Shown here piece by piece: positions 1 to 8,645 of a stretch of DNA of 41,048 nt (positions are counted from its first letter, which is position 1; each line of letters starts with the position of its first letter). Under the pieces are notes generated by a model. That model saw nothing but the letters and a program-made list of their open reading frames with translations. It searched no databases and was not told the origin of the DNA. The position numbers were made by a program, and so were the translations under genes. The stretch comes from Trichococcus patagoniensis (GTDB taxonomy: Bacteria > Bacillota > Bacilli > Lactobacillales > Aerococcaceae), in assembly GCF_003051085.1 (NCBI RefSeq), contig NZ_QAOM01000023.1:1-41048 (forward strand), read 5' to 3'.

Positions 1-140
1 ACAGGCTAGAGCAAACTAAAAAAAATTTTTCCACTTAAATTATAGCATGGGAGTGACTTTTTGCGCATTTTTCAGCTATTTATTTTCAAACAAAAGGTGT
101 TGATGAAATTTACTTCATCAACACCATTTATTATAGAACC
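1..140. mobile_element. Outer end of an insertion sequence, probably ISL3-like
   Basis: The first 19 bases could be the end of a transposase reading frame on the plus strand (last residues QARAN, stop at 17-19), but that is too short to prove. At 96-125 there is a perfect 12-bp stem (GGTGTTGATGAA and its complement around a 6-nt loop). Read from 140 leftwards the sequence begins GGTTCTATAATAAATGG, and it shares a 15-nt core (AAATGGTGTTGATGA) with the right edge of the window. A GG-Y-TCT start is what I remember of ISL3-family terminal repeats; the family name is inference, the shared terminal core is seen directly. Confidence 0.55.
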
Positions 141-248
141 TAAATTTATCAACCGAAGACGGCCAATCTTTTGTTTCTTCTGTAAGTATAGTAAAATAAG
201 AGTAAGGAAAGCGTTTTCTGGTTGATTATTCCAAAGGAGTGGGTTTGA

Positions 249-662
249 ATGGTTCAGTATAAAAACATCTTGATCCCTGTGGACGGATCGGAGGCTTCGA
301 TCAAGGCGTTCAAACAGGCGGTTCATATCGCTGAAAGGAACGATGCCGCGCTTTATCTGATTGCGATAATGGATAAAAAAGATAATGCCGAAGAAGCCGC
401 ACAGCTGCAGAAGGATAAGGACTCTTTGTTCGATGAATTGGACAGATACGCGCGGGCTAACGGGGTCGCTGTCCACAAGGAAATGCGCTCAGGCAACGCC
501 AAGGAAATGATTGCGAAGACGCTTGTGGAGGAATGGAATTGTGATTTGATTGTAATGGGGGCGACAGGCAAGGGCACCATCGCAAAATTGGTGGTCGGCT
601 CGGTGACGAATCATGTCATCAAACATGCGCCGTGTGATGTATTAATCGTAAGGAAAAATTAA
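249..662 (+). CDS. Universal stress protein, UspA family
   Basis: This 137-residue protein is a single Usp domain of the usual length. The N-terminus (YKNILIPVDGSEAS) is the first beta strand with the conserved Asp. Near the C-terminus the nucleotide-binding pattern G-x2-G-x9-G-S is present (G104, G107, G117, S118), so it belongs to the ATP-binding branch rather than the non-binding UspA branch. Such proteins are cytoplasmic dimers that help survival under starvation and stress; the specific role here is not known. The start has a good ribosome binding site (AAAGGAG, about 9 nt upstream). It is monocistronic, between an insertion-sequence end and a terminator shared with the convergent sbcC. 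Confidence 0.93.
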   Translation: MVQYKNILIPVDGSEASIKAFKQAVHIAERNDAALYLIAIMDKKDNAEEAAQLQKDKDSLFDELDRYARANGVAVHKEMRSGNAKEMIAKTLVEEWNCDLIVMGATGKGTIAKLVVGSVTNHVIKHAPCDVLIVRKN

Positions 663-695
663 TCAGACGCTTTTGAACAAACGAATCAGGAGACG

Positions 696-738
696 CAAAA
701 AAAGTCCAGTTACGTAAATGTAGCTGGACTTTCCTTTG
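696..738. terminator. Bidirectional terminator between the Usp gene and sbcC
   Basis: AAAGTCCAG at 701-709 pairs with CTGGACTTT at 724-732, with a further TAC/GTA pairing inside. An A-run before and a T-rich stretch after make it usable on both strands, which fits the two convergent genes. Confidence 0.85.
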
Positions 739-739
739 T

Positions 740-3700
740 CTAGAGGACAATTTTTGCGGTGCTTCCTTCCGCTGTGCGGTCGATTTCGATGTGGACAGGT
801 ATCCGCGCCTTTAGTTCTTCGACGTGCGAGATGATGCCGACCAGACGTCCGCTGCTGTTCAAGGAGAACAACGCTTCGATTGCGGAATCCAATGATTCGG
901 GATCCAACGAACCGAAGCCTTCATCGATGAAGAGGGTGTCGATCTGGATGCCGCCGCTGCGGCTCTGCATCACGTCGCTGAGGCCAAGGGCAAGCGCCAG
1001 TGAAGCCTTGAAGCTTTCGCCGCCGGATAAGGTTTTGACGCTGCGGGTTTGGCCGGTATAATGGTCGAATACATCGAGATCCAGACCCTTGGCTCCGGCA
1101 CCTTTTCCTTTGTCTTCCTTGCGCAACAACAGATAGCGGTTGTTCGTCATCTGTTGGAAGCGCAGGTTGGCGGCTTCGATGATTTCTTCATAGTAGATCG
1201 CCAGCACATAGCGTTCGAAGGAAATGTAGTCGGTTTCTTTGGTACCGTTGGCGATGTCCGACAAGGTCCTGTATTTCTGGTAATCAGCAATGATCTGCTG
1301 CTGCTTTTTGTAGATTGCTGCGATTTCTTGGGCTGCTTTTCTGAGCATTTGGATGTCGCCTGCGAGCTGATCTTTTTGCTCTTCCAACTCGCGGATGACA
1401 CTGTCGAGAAGCACTTTTTGATCGGCGCAAGCAGCGATTGTCTGATCTGGATCCAGTGCTGCTGCGGCTTTCCTTTGGTCGTTCAAACGGGTCGCAGTGA
1501 CGTTCAGGTCGTCTTCATGACTCCGGATCCGTTTCTGGATGTCCAGAAACAGTGACTTATCCAGTATCAGATGGTTGAAAGGTTCTTCCAGACTGGCAGC
1601 AACCAGAACGGTTGCGTATATCGTCTCAGCATCCAGCAAAGCAGTCTTGGCTTCCTCTACCTGAGCTGCGTAGGTGGTCCGGTTGGCAAGGCAGACAGCA
1701 AGCTGTTTCTCGAGTTCGGTCAACTCGCTTTTCAGTTGGTTGTAGTCGCTTGTGCAAGTATCGATCTTTTCGTTGAGCTGCAGGATCTCTTTTTGCACGG
1801 TTGCAAGGTCCTTGTCGCCCAAAACTTGTTTATCCTGGCCAATCTCGGCCAAGAGGTCCCGGGAAAGGGTTTCGTTCAAGAGCAGCGTTTGCTGAAGGGC
1901 AATACGGTTCTGTTCGATCGCCTGCAGCTTCGCTTCGATGTCGCTTTGCACCTTAACGAGAGTATCTTCTTCATCAAGCACCTTCTGCAGATTTTTCATC
2001 TCCAACAGGAATGCTTTTTCTGACGCGATCTCCGAATCGCGTTTTTCTTTCTGCTCTTGTTTGTAGATTTCGAACGTTTCAGCCGGGACGGCGAATTCAT
2101 CGAAGAGATCTGCCAGCTGTTTTCGGATGCCGGTAAGTTCGGCAGTTGCCTGTTGGTAATCCGCATAGGCCTGATTCCGTTTTTTCTCCAGCAACTCCCG
2201 CTCCTGATCCGAGAGGGTGTCCGCCGTTTTTTGCGCGGGTGCGGGATGGTGTGTTGAACCGCAGACAAGGCAAGCCTCTCCGCCAACTAGCTGCTCGGCC
2301 AAGATGCCGGCGATGTTGCGGTTGTAGAGGAGGGTTTCATCCTTGAACTGTTGATCGACCGTCGTGTATTCTTTTTCGAGAATCAGGAAGTGCTCAGCTT
2401 TTACCGTCTGCTCCGCCAACAATTTTTCGGTTTGGGTAATCCTTTTGTGAAGCTGATCGGACTGCTGCACGTTCATTCTGCAGGCATTCAATTGCCCTTG
2501 AATGATGGAAGCATCCTTTTGAGCTTGTTTCACTTCCGCAAGCTTCTGCTGGCACTGTTCCTGTTTTACTTTTTGCGCTTGTTTTAGATCCGCATGTTTC
2601 TGCAGTTCTTTCGTGGCATCTTCGCACGCTTTCTGGCAACCGGTCAGTTCTTTCTCTTTCTTCGCCAATGTGACAAGCTGTTTTTCCTGTTCCTTCACGG
2701 CGTCGATCTGCTCACGCATGCCCGGGATCAGGGAAAAGGCTTGCGAAATTGCTTCGAACGCTGGTTTTTTGTCGCGTGAAGTCTGATTCAATTGGTCGAA
2801 AAGATCCTCATTTTGTTTGGCTTTTTCCTGTTTTGCATTCTGGTTTGTGGATGCTGTAACGCACAGCAATCTTTTTTCCTCGGCTTTGACGGCTTGTTCA
2901 TGGCGTTCCAGCTGCTGTTTCCATTCGAGGACAGACGATTCTTCTTCCTCAAGAACTTTCAACATGGCTTCCAGCCGTGCGATTTCCTCAAGCAATCTGA
3001 TGGTATCGGAAGCGGATTGGCTTTGTGAACGCAAATCGGTGAGCTGCAGTTCTTTGGCGTTGCGTTCTTCTTCGAGGGCCGCCAACAGTTCCGCGATCCG
3101 AACGAGGATGCGCTCGGTGTCCTGCAAGATGAGTACTTCCTGCAGGGCGTCATCGTTGATTCCGGAGGCAAACGAGTAGGCGGTCTGCAGGGAATCCTGA
3201 GCGGAAGTCGCTTGGCTCTGGAGCGATTTGGCTTTTTCCTTCAGCTCCTCCTGGAAACTTTTCAGTATTTCGGTCCCGAAGATGTTCCGGAAGATCGTCT
3301 CTTTTTCGTTGCTGTTCGACTCAAGCAGTTTCTTGAATTCCCCTTGCGGCAGCATGACGATCTGTTTGAACTGCTCATAGTTCAATGAAAGCAGCTGTTC
3401 TATTTCAGCATTGGCATCGCGCGCTTTCGTCGTCACGGTGTCATCGTGATAAAAGGCCACATCAGCCAACAGATTGATGATTTTCCCGCTCTTTCCGGGA
3501 CCCATCTGGGCAGGGGAGCGTCGGACGCGGTAAGTCTTTCCATTGTATTCGAACGTCAGATCGACGTAGCAGATTGCCTCTTCCGTTGCGAACTGGGACT
3601 TGAACGTGTCTTTTTCCCGGCTGCTGCCGCTGGCTACATCGTAAAGGGCGTAGGCAATGGCGTCGAAAATCGTGGTTTTTCCGGCACCCGTAGGCCCGCT

Positions 3701-3799
3701 CACCAGGAACAGCGTTTGGTTCTGGAATTGCGTGAAGTCCAATACGATTTTTTCTTTGTATGGCCCGAAGGCACTCACTTCTAATCTTAAGGGTCTCAT
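740..3799 (-). CDS. sbcC: Exonuclease SbcC, Rad50-like ATPase subunit
   Basis: The 1019-residue protein has the SMC/Rad50 layout. An N-terminal half ATPase with Walker A GPTGAGKTT (residues 35-43) is followed by long coiled coil (about 180-480), a zinc hook CLVC at about residue 508, a returning coiled coil, and a C-terminal half with signature LSGGESFKASLALALGLSD and Walker B DTLFIDEGFGSLD. With SbcD it forms a nuclease that opens DNA hairpins and trims blocked double-strand ends. Its start codon follows the sbcD stop directly (TAG-ATG), with its ribosome binding site (GGGGAGG) inside the end of sbcD, so the two are translationally coupled. Length and motifs are complete. Confidence 0.97.
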   Translation of the reverse strand: MRPLRLEVSAFGPYKEKIVLDFTQFQNQTLFLVSGPTGAGKTTIFDAIAYALYDVASGSSREKDTFKSQFATEEAICYVDLTFEYNGKTYRVRRSPAQMGPGKSGKIINLLADVAFYHDDTVTTKARDANAEIEQLLSLNYEQFKQIVMLPQGEFKKLLESNSNEKETIFRNIFGTEILKSFQEELKEKAKSLQSQATSAQDSLQTAYSFASGINDDALQEVLILQDTERILVRIAELLAALEEERNAKELQLTDLRSQSQSASDTIRLLEEIARLEAMLKVLEEEESSVLEWKQQLERHEQAVKAEEKRLLCVTASTNQNAKQEKAKQNEDLFDQLNQTSRDKKPAFEAISQAFSLIPGMREQIDAVKEQEKQLVTLAKKEKELTGCQKACEDATKELQKHADLKQAQKVKQEQCQQKLAEVKQAQKDASIIQGQLNACRMNVQQSDQLHKRITQTEKLLAEQTVKAEHFLILEKEYTTVDQQFKDETLLYNRNIAGILAEQLVGGEACLVCGSTHHPAPAQKTADTLSDQERELLEKKRNQAYADYQQATAELTGIRKQLADLFDEFAVPAETFEIYKQEQKEKRDSEIASEKAFLLEMKNLQKVLDEEDTLVKVQSDIEAKLQAIEQNRIALQQTLLLNETLSRDLLAEIGQDKQVLGDKDLATVQKEILQLNEKIDTCTSDYNQLKSELTELEKQLAVCLANRTTYAAQVEEAKTALLDAETIYATVLVAASLEEPFNHLILDKSLFLDIQKRIRSHEDDLNVTATRLNDQRKAAAALDPDQTIAACADQKVLLDSVIRELEEQKDQLAGDIQMLRKAAQEIAAIYKKQQQIIADYQKYRTLSDIANGTKETDYISFERYVLAIYYEEIIEAANLRFQQMTNNRYLLLRKEDKGKGAGAKGLDLDVFDHYTGQTRSVKTLSGGESFKASLALALGLSDVMQSRSGGIQIDTLFIDEGFGSLDPESLDSAIEALFSLNSSGRLVGIISHVEELKARIPVHIEIDRTAEGSTAKIVL

Positions 3800-4933
3800 C
3801 TAATCTTTCCTCCCCAGAGCGGCAAAGACATCCGCAACGATTTTTTGACCGGATTCATCCAATTCTATGGCGCGGTATTGCTCATAAAAGTCCTTGAACA
3901 GATCCGGGTAGGACAACTGTTGGAGGTCCTCGCGGTTATGCTGCAGGGCCACCGATTCGGTTTCTCTCCGGCTGACGTATTCGAGGCCCATCGCCTGCGG
4001 ATAGCGACGGCGCAATTGATTCATCGCATCCAGCACATATTCCGTATCTTCCAGTTCAAAAAACAGGTAATCGTCGGATTGGCCTTTCATTAGTTCAGGG
4101 AACGTGCTTCTGACCGTGCGCATATCCCGTAAAGGTTTGATGCGGAGCGGTTCAATCTCCAGCTTGCCTTTTTCTATGGTTACGATACTCGTCTGTTTTT
4201 GATGCGGGGTTTCCGATTTGGAATACTTCAGGATCGAGCCGCTGTAGCGGACTTTGTCGTTTTTGACTTTCTGGGCTTTGTGCAGATGTCCCAGAGCGAC
4301 GTAATCAAAGTCCTCGAACAGCGACACATCCACGTATTCGGAAGTGCCGATGCTGAGCGGACGTTCCGAATCGGATGGTTCGCTTGTGTCATTTCCGGCC
4401 TGGATCACATAACCGTGCGCAATCAGGATGTTCACTTCATCCGGGTTCATCGTTGCTTTGACGGTCGCCAACTGCGCACGAACGGCATCTTCCATATTTT
4501 TGATGGTGTCGTCCTGAAGCGTTTCGCGGACATATACATGGTCAGCAAAGGGCAGCAGATAGAAATTGGTTCCCTCGAAAGTAACTTTTCGGATGGCCTC
4601 TTTTTTCAGGGTTCCTTCTATGTAGAGGCGACTTTCGGCCAGCAGATCGGCGGCATATTCGATCCGCTCGTTGCTGTCGTGGTTGCCGGCGATGACGAAC
4701 ACAGGCACGCCCAATTCCTTCACCATCCGGGTCAGTGTCCGGTTGGCCAGCGCCACCGCTTCTTTCGGTGGCAAAGCGCGGTCGTAAAGGTCTCCGGCCA
4801 TGATGATCGCATCGATATCTTTTTCTTTGAGTGTTTCAATCAGCTTCATCAAGTAATGGCGCTGATCGTCCAGCATGGAAAAATCATTGACGATTTTGCC
4901 GAGATGCCAATCAGCTGTATGCAGTATTCTCAT
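3800..4933 (-). CDS. sbcD: Exonuclease SbcD, Mre11-like nuclease subunit
   Basis: The 377-residue calcineurin-like metallophosphoesterase carries the expected metal ligands: D8 and H10 (TADWHLGK), D48 (GDLYDR), N84-H85-D86 (GNHDS), then HGY and GHLHK. It is the nuclease partner of SbcC (3'-5' exonuclease and endonuclease on hairpins, manganese-dependent in the family). The start follows AGGAGA with proper spacing. A -10-like TATAAT lies on the minus strand at 5018-5023, in the 218-base divergent gap with the dehydrogenase gene; I found no convincing -35. First gene of the sbcD-sbcC operon. Confidence 0.97.
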   Translation of the reverse strand: MRILHTADWHLGKIVNDFSMLDDQRHYLMKLIETLKEKDIDAIIMAGDLYDRALPPKEAVALANRTLTRMVKELGVPVFVIAGNHDSNERIEYAADLLAESRLYIEGTLKKEAIRKVTFEGTNFYLLPFADHVYVRETLQDDTIKNMEDAVRAQLATVKATMNPDEVNILIAHGYVIQAGNDTSEPSDSERPLSIGTSEYVDVSLFEDFDYVALGHLHKAQKVKNDKVRYSGSILKYSKSETPHQKQTSIVTIEKGKLEIEPLRIKPLRDMRTVRSTFPELMKGQSDDYLFFELEDTEYVLDAMNQLRRRYPQAMGLEYVSRRETESVALQHNREDLQQLSYPDLFKDFYEQYRAIELDESGQKIVADVFAALGRKD

Positions 4934-5151
4934 GGGAAAGTCTCCTGTCCATCGGTTAGTATTTTGTAAAAAACAGTTGCGCGTATCTTATCGGTAAGGC
5001 AAATAAGTTCATCTACCATTATAACAGACTATCCTGGAGGCTAGCAGGGACAAATGCAGTGGGGTGAGTGAAATGCTAGTGATGTTGGCACTTTTGGGCT
5101 ATAGTATGGGTATGAGATAAGGAAGATAAAGCAGTTGAAGGAGGAGCCGAA

Positions 5152-5937
5152 ATGGATCTGGGGTTAACGAATAAAGTGGCATTGGTCATCGCTTCGAGCC
5201 AAGGGTTGGGCAAGGCGGTGGCGAAGGAACTCGTCAAAGAAGGCGCACATGTCATGCTCACGAGCAGGAGTGAAGACCGATTGGCTGAGGTGAAAGAAGA
5301 ACTGGAAGCCTTGCATGGCGGTAAGGTCGCATATTTTCCTTGTGACATCACCAAAAATGAGGATATCCAAAAGCTTGTGGCAAGGACGCATGAAGTGTTC
5401 GGGAAAATCGATATTTTGTTGAACAATGCAGGTGGTCCACCAAGCGGGACATTCGATTCCTTTTCAGATGAGGCGTGGCAACAGGCATTCGAATTGAACT
5501 TGTTGAGCTATATCCGGATCATCCGCGAAGTGCTGCCGGATCTGCGCAAAGAGGGCGGACGCATCGTGAATATCGCTTCGATTTCGGTGAAGACGCCGTT
5601 GCCGAATCTGGTATTGTCCAATACGTTCCGGAACGGCATCGTCGGCCTGAGCAAGACGCTTGCCGATGAATTGGCGCCCGACAATATTCTCGTGAACGTC
5701 GTTGCGCCGGGAAAAATCGCAACCGATCGCCTGAAATACCTGAATGAAGCGAATGCCAGAGCGAAAGAGTTGTCATTGGCGGAAGTCGACAAGAACGCGA
5801 TCGCAGGCATTCCTTTAGGCCGCTACGGTACACCGGAAGAATTCGCGAAGGCCGTCGTTTTCCTTCTTTCCGAGGCGAATACGTACATCACCGGCAGCAC
5901 ACTATATGTGGATGGTGGGGCAGTCAAAGCGATTTGA
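5152..5937 (+). CDS. Short-chain dehydrogenase-like protein with altered catalytic motif
   Basis: The 261-residue protein has the Rossmann fold of classical SDRs: a glycine-rich loop (SSQGLGKAVA, about residues 15-24), NNAG at 91-94 and S143 in NIAS. The usual catalytic Tyr-x3-Lys is not there: alignment with the common YxxSK...GL.K.LA block puts Ser156 at the Tyr position and Arg160 at the Lys position (LSNTFRNGIVGLSKTLA). From memory a branch of Firmicute SDRs shares this SN.xR block, so the change is probably real and not an error. The substrate is unknown; a 3-oxoacyl-ACP reductase label would be unsafe. A strong site GGAGGAG precedes the ATG. The next gene follows after 38 bases, suggesting co-transcription. 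Confidence 0.85.
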   Translation: MDLGLTNKVALVIASSQGLGKAVAKELVKEGAHVMLTSRSEDRLAEVKEELEALHGGKVAYFPCDITKNEDIQKLVARTHEVFGKIDILLNNAGGPPSGTFDSFSDEAWQQAFELNLLSYIRIIREVLPDLRKEGGRIVNIASISVKTPLPNLVLSNTFRNGIVGLSKTLADELAPDNILVNVVAPGKIATDRLKYLNEANARAKELSLAEVDKNAIAGIPLGRYGTPEEFAKAVVFLLSEANTYITGSTLYVDGGAVKAI

Positions 5938-5975
5938 AGCCGAGCCGCCATCCGAAACAGACAGGAGAATGAAAT

Positions 5976-6743
5976 ATGGGACAAGTAATCATCAACGCAG
6001 ACGATTTTGGTCTCACAAATGGCGTGAATTACGGCATCATCGACAGTTTTTTGTACGGCATCACCACCTCGACGACCCTGCTGGCGAACGGAGCCGCATT
6101 CGATCATGCGGTGGAATTGGCATCCGATTATCCGGATCTGGAAATCGGTGTCCATCTGAATTTGACGCTCGGGAAGCCTTTATTGCCTGATGCAGACAGC
6201 ATCAGTGCCAATGGGCGTTTCCTCACCAGGGAATACGTGCAGCAGCATGCGGCTTCGCTGGATTTGGATGAAGTCTATGCGGAGTGGCATGCACAGATCG
6301 AAAAGGTGCGCAAGGCGGGCATCAAACCAACGCATTTGGATTCGCATCACCATGTGCATATGTTGGAGCCGCTCAACAAAGTCATCCTGTCGTTGGCGAT
6401 CCAGTACGAACTGCCTATCCGGGATCACTTTGAAGGCAGCCATGGGGTGTTGCACACGGATCGTCAATTCGACCTTGGCTTCGTAGCCGAAAAACCGCAG
6501 GCCGAATTGGGGATGGACGTAATGGAGAAATTGGATGACATCATGGCCGTCATGGAAAAATCGGACATATCGGTTGAACTGATTGTCCATCCGGGCTATG
6601 TCGACGCAAGTCTGGAACGCGTGAGCAGTCTGCAGAAGGAGCGGGCCTACATGGCGGAATTCTTGATGCATTCCGATTTTGCGGACCGGATTCGGGAAGA
6701 TGAGGCAATCCAGTTGATTTCGTACGCTGAATTGAAAGAATAG
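5976..6743 (+). CDS. chbG: YdjC/ChbG-family carbohydrate deacetylase
   Basis: The 255-residue protein has the family's metal site: D9-D10 in NADDFG, H60 in GVHLNLT, and the HHHVHM cluster at 124-129. Characterised members remove an acetyl group from N-acetylated sugars such as chitobiose or chitobiose phosphate. No PTS or beta-glycosidase genes lie next to it here, so the natural substrate cannot be told; the only co-directional neighbour is the SDR-like gene 38 bases upstream. The ribosome binding site is AGGAG before ATG. Its transcript ends at the strong hairpin at 6753-6794. Confidence 0.88.
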   Translation: MGQVIINADDFGLTNGVNYGIIDSFLYGITTSTTLLANGAAFDHAVELASDYPDLEIGVHLNLTLGKPLLPDADSISANGRFLTREYVQQHAASLDLDEVYAEWHAQIEKVRKAGIKPTHLDSHHHVHMLEPLNKVILSLAIQYELPIRDHFEGSHGVLHTDRQFDLGFVAEKPQAELGMDVMEKLDDIMAVMEKSDISVELIVHPGYVDASLERVSSLQKERAYMAEFLMHSDFADRIREDEAIQLISYAELKE

Positions 6744-6752
6744 TGAAATGAG

Positions 6753-6794
6753 CAACGACAAAGGCTGTCCCATTTTTGGGACAGCCTTTGTCGT
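6753..6794 (+). terminator. Perfect 18-bp hairpin after chbG
   Basis: AACGACAAAGGCTGTCCC is followed by a 6-nt T-rich loop and its exact complement. The stem is unusually long and perfect, and there is only a short T-rich tail, so it may stabilise the 3' end as much as terminate. Confidence 0.75.
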
Positions 6795-6795
6795 T

Positions 6796-6975
6796 CTCCG
6801 GTGAACGGAGGCTTCGCCGGAGTTCGGCCAGCGTTTGGAGGTGTGTCCTCCGATGAGGGCGGCTTCATCGGAGTTGCGGCTGACAGTTACCGGTGTCCTC
6901 CGGTGAGCTGCCGCCTCACCGGAGCTAAGGGAAGAAACCGTTGCGCTCCTCCGGCGAGCGGGCAGCGCAGCCAGG
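6796..6975. repeat. Palindromic repeat cluster A (CTCCGG family)
   Basis: Several hairpins follow each other: CTCCGG...CCGGAG near 6796-6825, CTCCGATGA...TTCATCGGAG near 6848-6872, CTCCGGTGA...TCACCGGAG near 6898-6922, and a partial CTCCGGCGAGCGGG. Arms differ between copies but stay complementary within each copy. Related clusters lie at 13152-13315 and 18660-18832. No protein-coding signal is convincing here. Confidence 0.75.
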
Positions 6976-7014
6976 GTTTAGGTAGTTGCGTATCTTTTTG
7001 TATTTATTACCAAA

Positions 7015-7029
7015 TTATAATCATTATCA
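7015..7029. promoter_or_regulatory. Fur/PerR-type operator upstream of fetAB
   Basis: The 15-mer TTATAATCATTATCA is a 7-1-7 inverted repeat. It matches the PerR consensus (TTATAAT-N-ATTATAA) at 13 of 14 positions and the Fur consensus (TGATAAT-N-ATTATCA) at 13 of 14. It lies 123 bases before the fetA start; the TATAAT inside it could be a -10 element. Which regulator binds cannot be decided from sequence. Confidence 0.6.
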
Positions 7030-7151
7030 TTAATGAAAAAGCGGCAAAAAGTGATAGAATAGAGGGATGAGGCATAGCCAATCTGAACAGCAATCTTTGG
7101 AGGTCGCACCGGATTCGGCTGCATAATGAATGATAAAGGAGTAACTTAAAA

Positions 7152-7805
7152 ATGGCATTATTGGAAATGGAACATCTGAGTTTTGTGTCGGATGGCAAAG
7201 TCATTCTGGACGACATCAGCTATTCGCTGGAGGAGGGTGAGTTTCTCTCGATAACCGGCCCTTCAGGAAGCGGCAAAAGCACACTGCTGAAAATCATTGC
7301 GACGATCCTTTCGCGTACCGAAGGGGAAATACGGTACCAAGGCAAATCGCTGGATGCTTACGAGCCCACCGAATACCGCAAGGAGGTTTCCTACACGTTC
7401 CAGACACCCGTTTTGTTCGGAAAAACCGTCCGCGATAATTTGGCTTTCCCTTACGAAATCCGCAAAATAGAATTTGATGAAAAGAAAGCTGTCGCATATC
7501 TGGAGTCGCTCGGGCTGCTGAAGGAATATTTGGATAAAGAAATAAATACCTTGTCAGGCGGGGAAAAACAGCGTGTCGCTTTGATCCGCAACGTCCTGTT
7601 TCAACCAAAAATCCTCTTGCTCGATGAAGTGACGAGCGCCTTGGATGAAGCGAATCGCCAAATCATCTGGAAATGGCTCCACGAAATGCGCGAGCATGCC
7701 GATATGACGATCATCATGGTCAGCCATAACGAGGAAGAGTCCCGCTTGGCGGATAAGAACATCCATATCGTTGCTGGAAAAATCGTAAAAGGGGAGGGGA
7801 ACTAA
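7152..7805 (+). CDS. fetA: ABC transporter ATPase, FetA/YbbL type
   Basis: This 217-residue nucleotide-binding subunit has Walker [10 protein letters not shown] (36-44), a Q-loop (YTFQTPVLFGKTV), signature LSGGEKQR and Walker B ILLLDEVTSALDE, with a following H-loop (VSHNEEE). Its partner, the next gene, is a FetB-type permease, so the pair resembles E. coli FetAB, reported as an iron exporter that helps against peroxide stress. The metal-responsive-looking box upstream fits that role. AAGGAG lies 10 nt before the ATG. One base separates its stop from fetB. Export of iron here is inference from family and context. Confidence 0.87.
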   Translation: MALLEMEHLSFVSDGKVILDDISYSLEEGEFLSITGPSGSGKSTLLKIIATILSRTEGEIRYQGKSLDAYEPTEYRKEVSYTFQTPVLFGKTVRDNLAFPYEIRKIEFDEKKAVAYLESLGLLKEYLDKEINTLSGGEKQRVALIRNVLFQPKILLLDEVTSALDEANRQIIWKWLHEMREHADMTIIMVSHNEEESRLADKNIHIVAGKIVKGEGN

Positions 7806-7806
7806 G

Positions 7807-8565
7807 ATGGATCTACAAGTCAGCCCAATCACGCTCATGTTGAGCTTTTCATTGGTAATGGTGGGAGTTTACATCTCTTACAAAGAAAAATTAGGCACGG
7901 CCAAAGACATTTTGTACAGCATCGCCAGAGCCGTTGTACAGCTGATTGCGGTAGGGTACGTTTTGACGTATTTGTTCAATGTGAACAATACGATCGTCAC
8001 CTTGGTGATGGTTGCGGTCATCGTTTTCAATGCGTCATGGAATGCCCACAAACGCAGCAGCAGTATCCCGAATTCCTTGAAGATTTCCTTGATCGCCATC
8101 TCCTCTTCAGCGATTTTGACGTTATCCGTACTGGTCCTATCGGGATCGGTCAAATTTATTCCCTCACAGATCGTGCCGATCACCGGAATGATAGCCGGGA
8201 ATGCGATGACGACCATCGGCTTGTGTTACCGCAACCTGAATTCCTTGTTCCGCGATCAGCGCCAGCAGATTCTGGAAAAACTTTCACTGGGAGCGACTCC
8301 TAATCAAGCATCGCGCACCATTTTGCGGGAAACAATCAAATCAGGCATGCAGCCGTCCTTGGATTCCGCCAAAACAATCGGCATCGTATCCTTGCCTGGT
8401 ATGATGTCGGGTCTGATGTTTGCCGGGACCGTACCGATGACGGCCATCATGTATCAGATCATGGTGACTTTCATGTTGGTGGCGACGACTAGTATCTCCT
8501 CCTACATCGCCTCTTTCTTGGCCTACCGCGAATTTTACAACGACAGACAGCAACTGCGGGTCTGA
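7807..8565 (+). CDS. fetB: Iron-export ABC transporter permease, FetB (UPF0014) family
   Basis: The 252-residue membrane protein has about seven predicted hydrophobic segments and the family's hallmark central block: ITGMIAGNAMTTIGLCYR, then LSLGATPNQA and SLPGMMSGLMFAG. It forms the membrane part of the FetAB exporter. Its ribosome binding site (GGGGAGGGG) is inside the end of fetA, which ends one base before its ATG, so the two are coupled. There is no hairpin right after it; 80 bases separate it from the thioesterase gene. Confidence 0.88.
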   Translation: MDLQVSPITLMLSFSLVMVGVYISYKEKLGTAKDILYSIARAVVQLIAVGYVLTYLFNVNNTIVTLVMVAVIVFNASWNAHKRSSSIPNSLKISLIAISSSAILTLSVLVLSGSVKFIPSQIVPITGMIAGNAMTTIGLCYRNLNSLFRDQRQQILEKLSLGATPNQASRTILRETIKSGMQPSLDSAKTIGIVSLPGMMSGLMFAGTVPMTAIMYQIMVTFMLVATTSISSYIASFLAYREFYNDRQQLRV

Positions 8566-8645
8566 GCCTGTCCATTTTTTGTTGGATCGCTTTGTGAAGT
8601 GTGGTATGCTTTCTGTTATAATATTGATTTTGGAGGCGCAAAACC

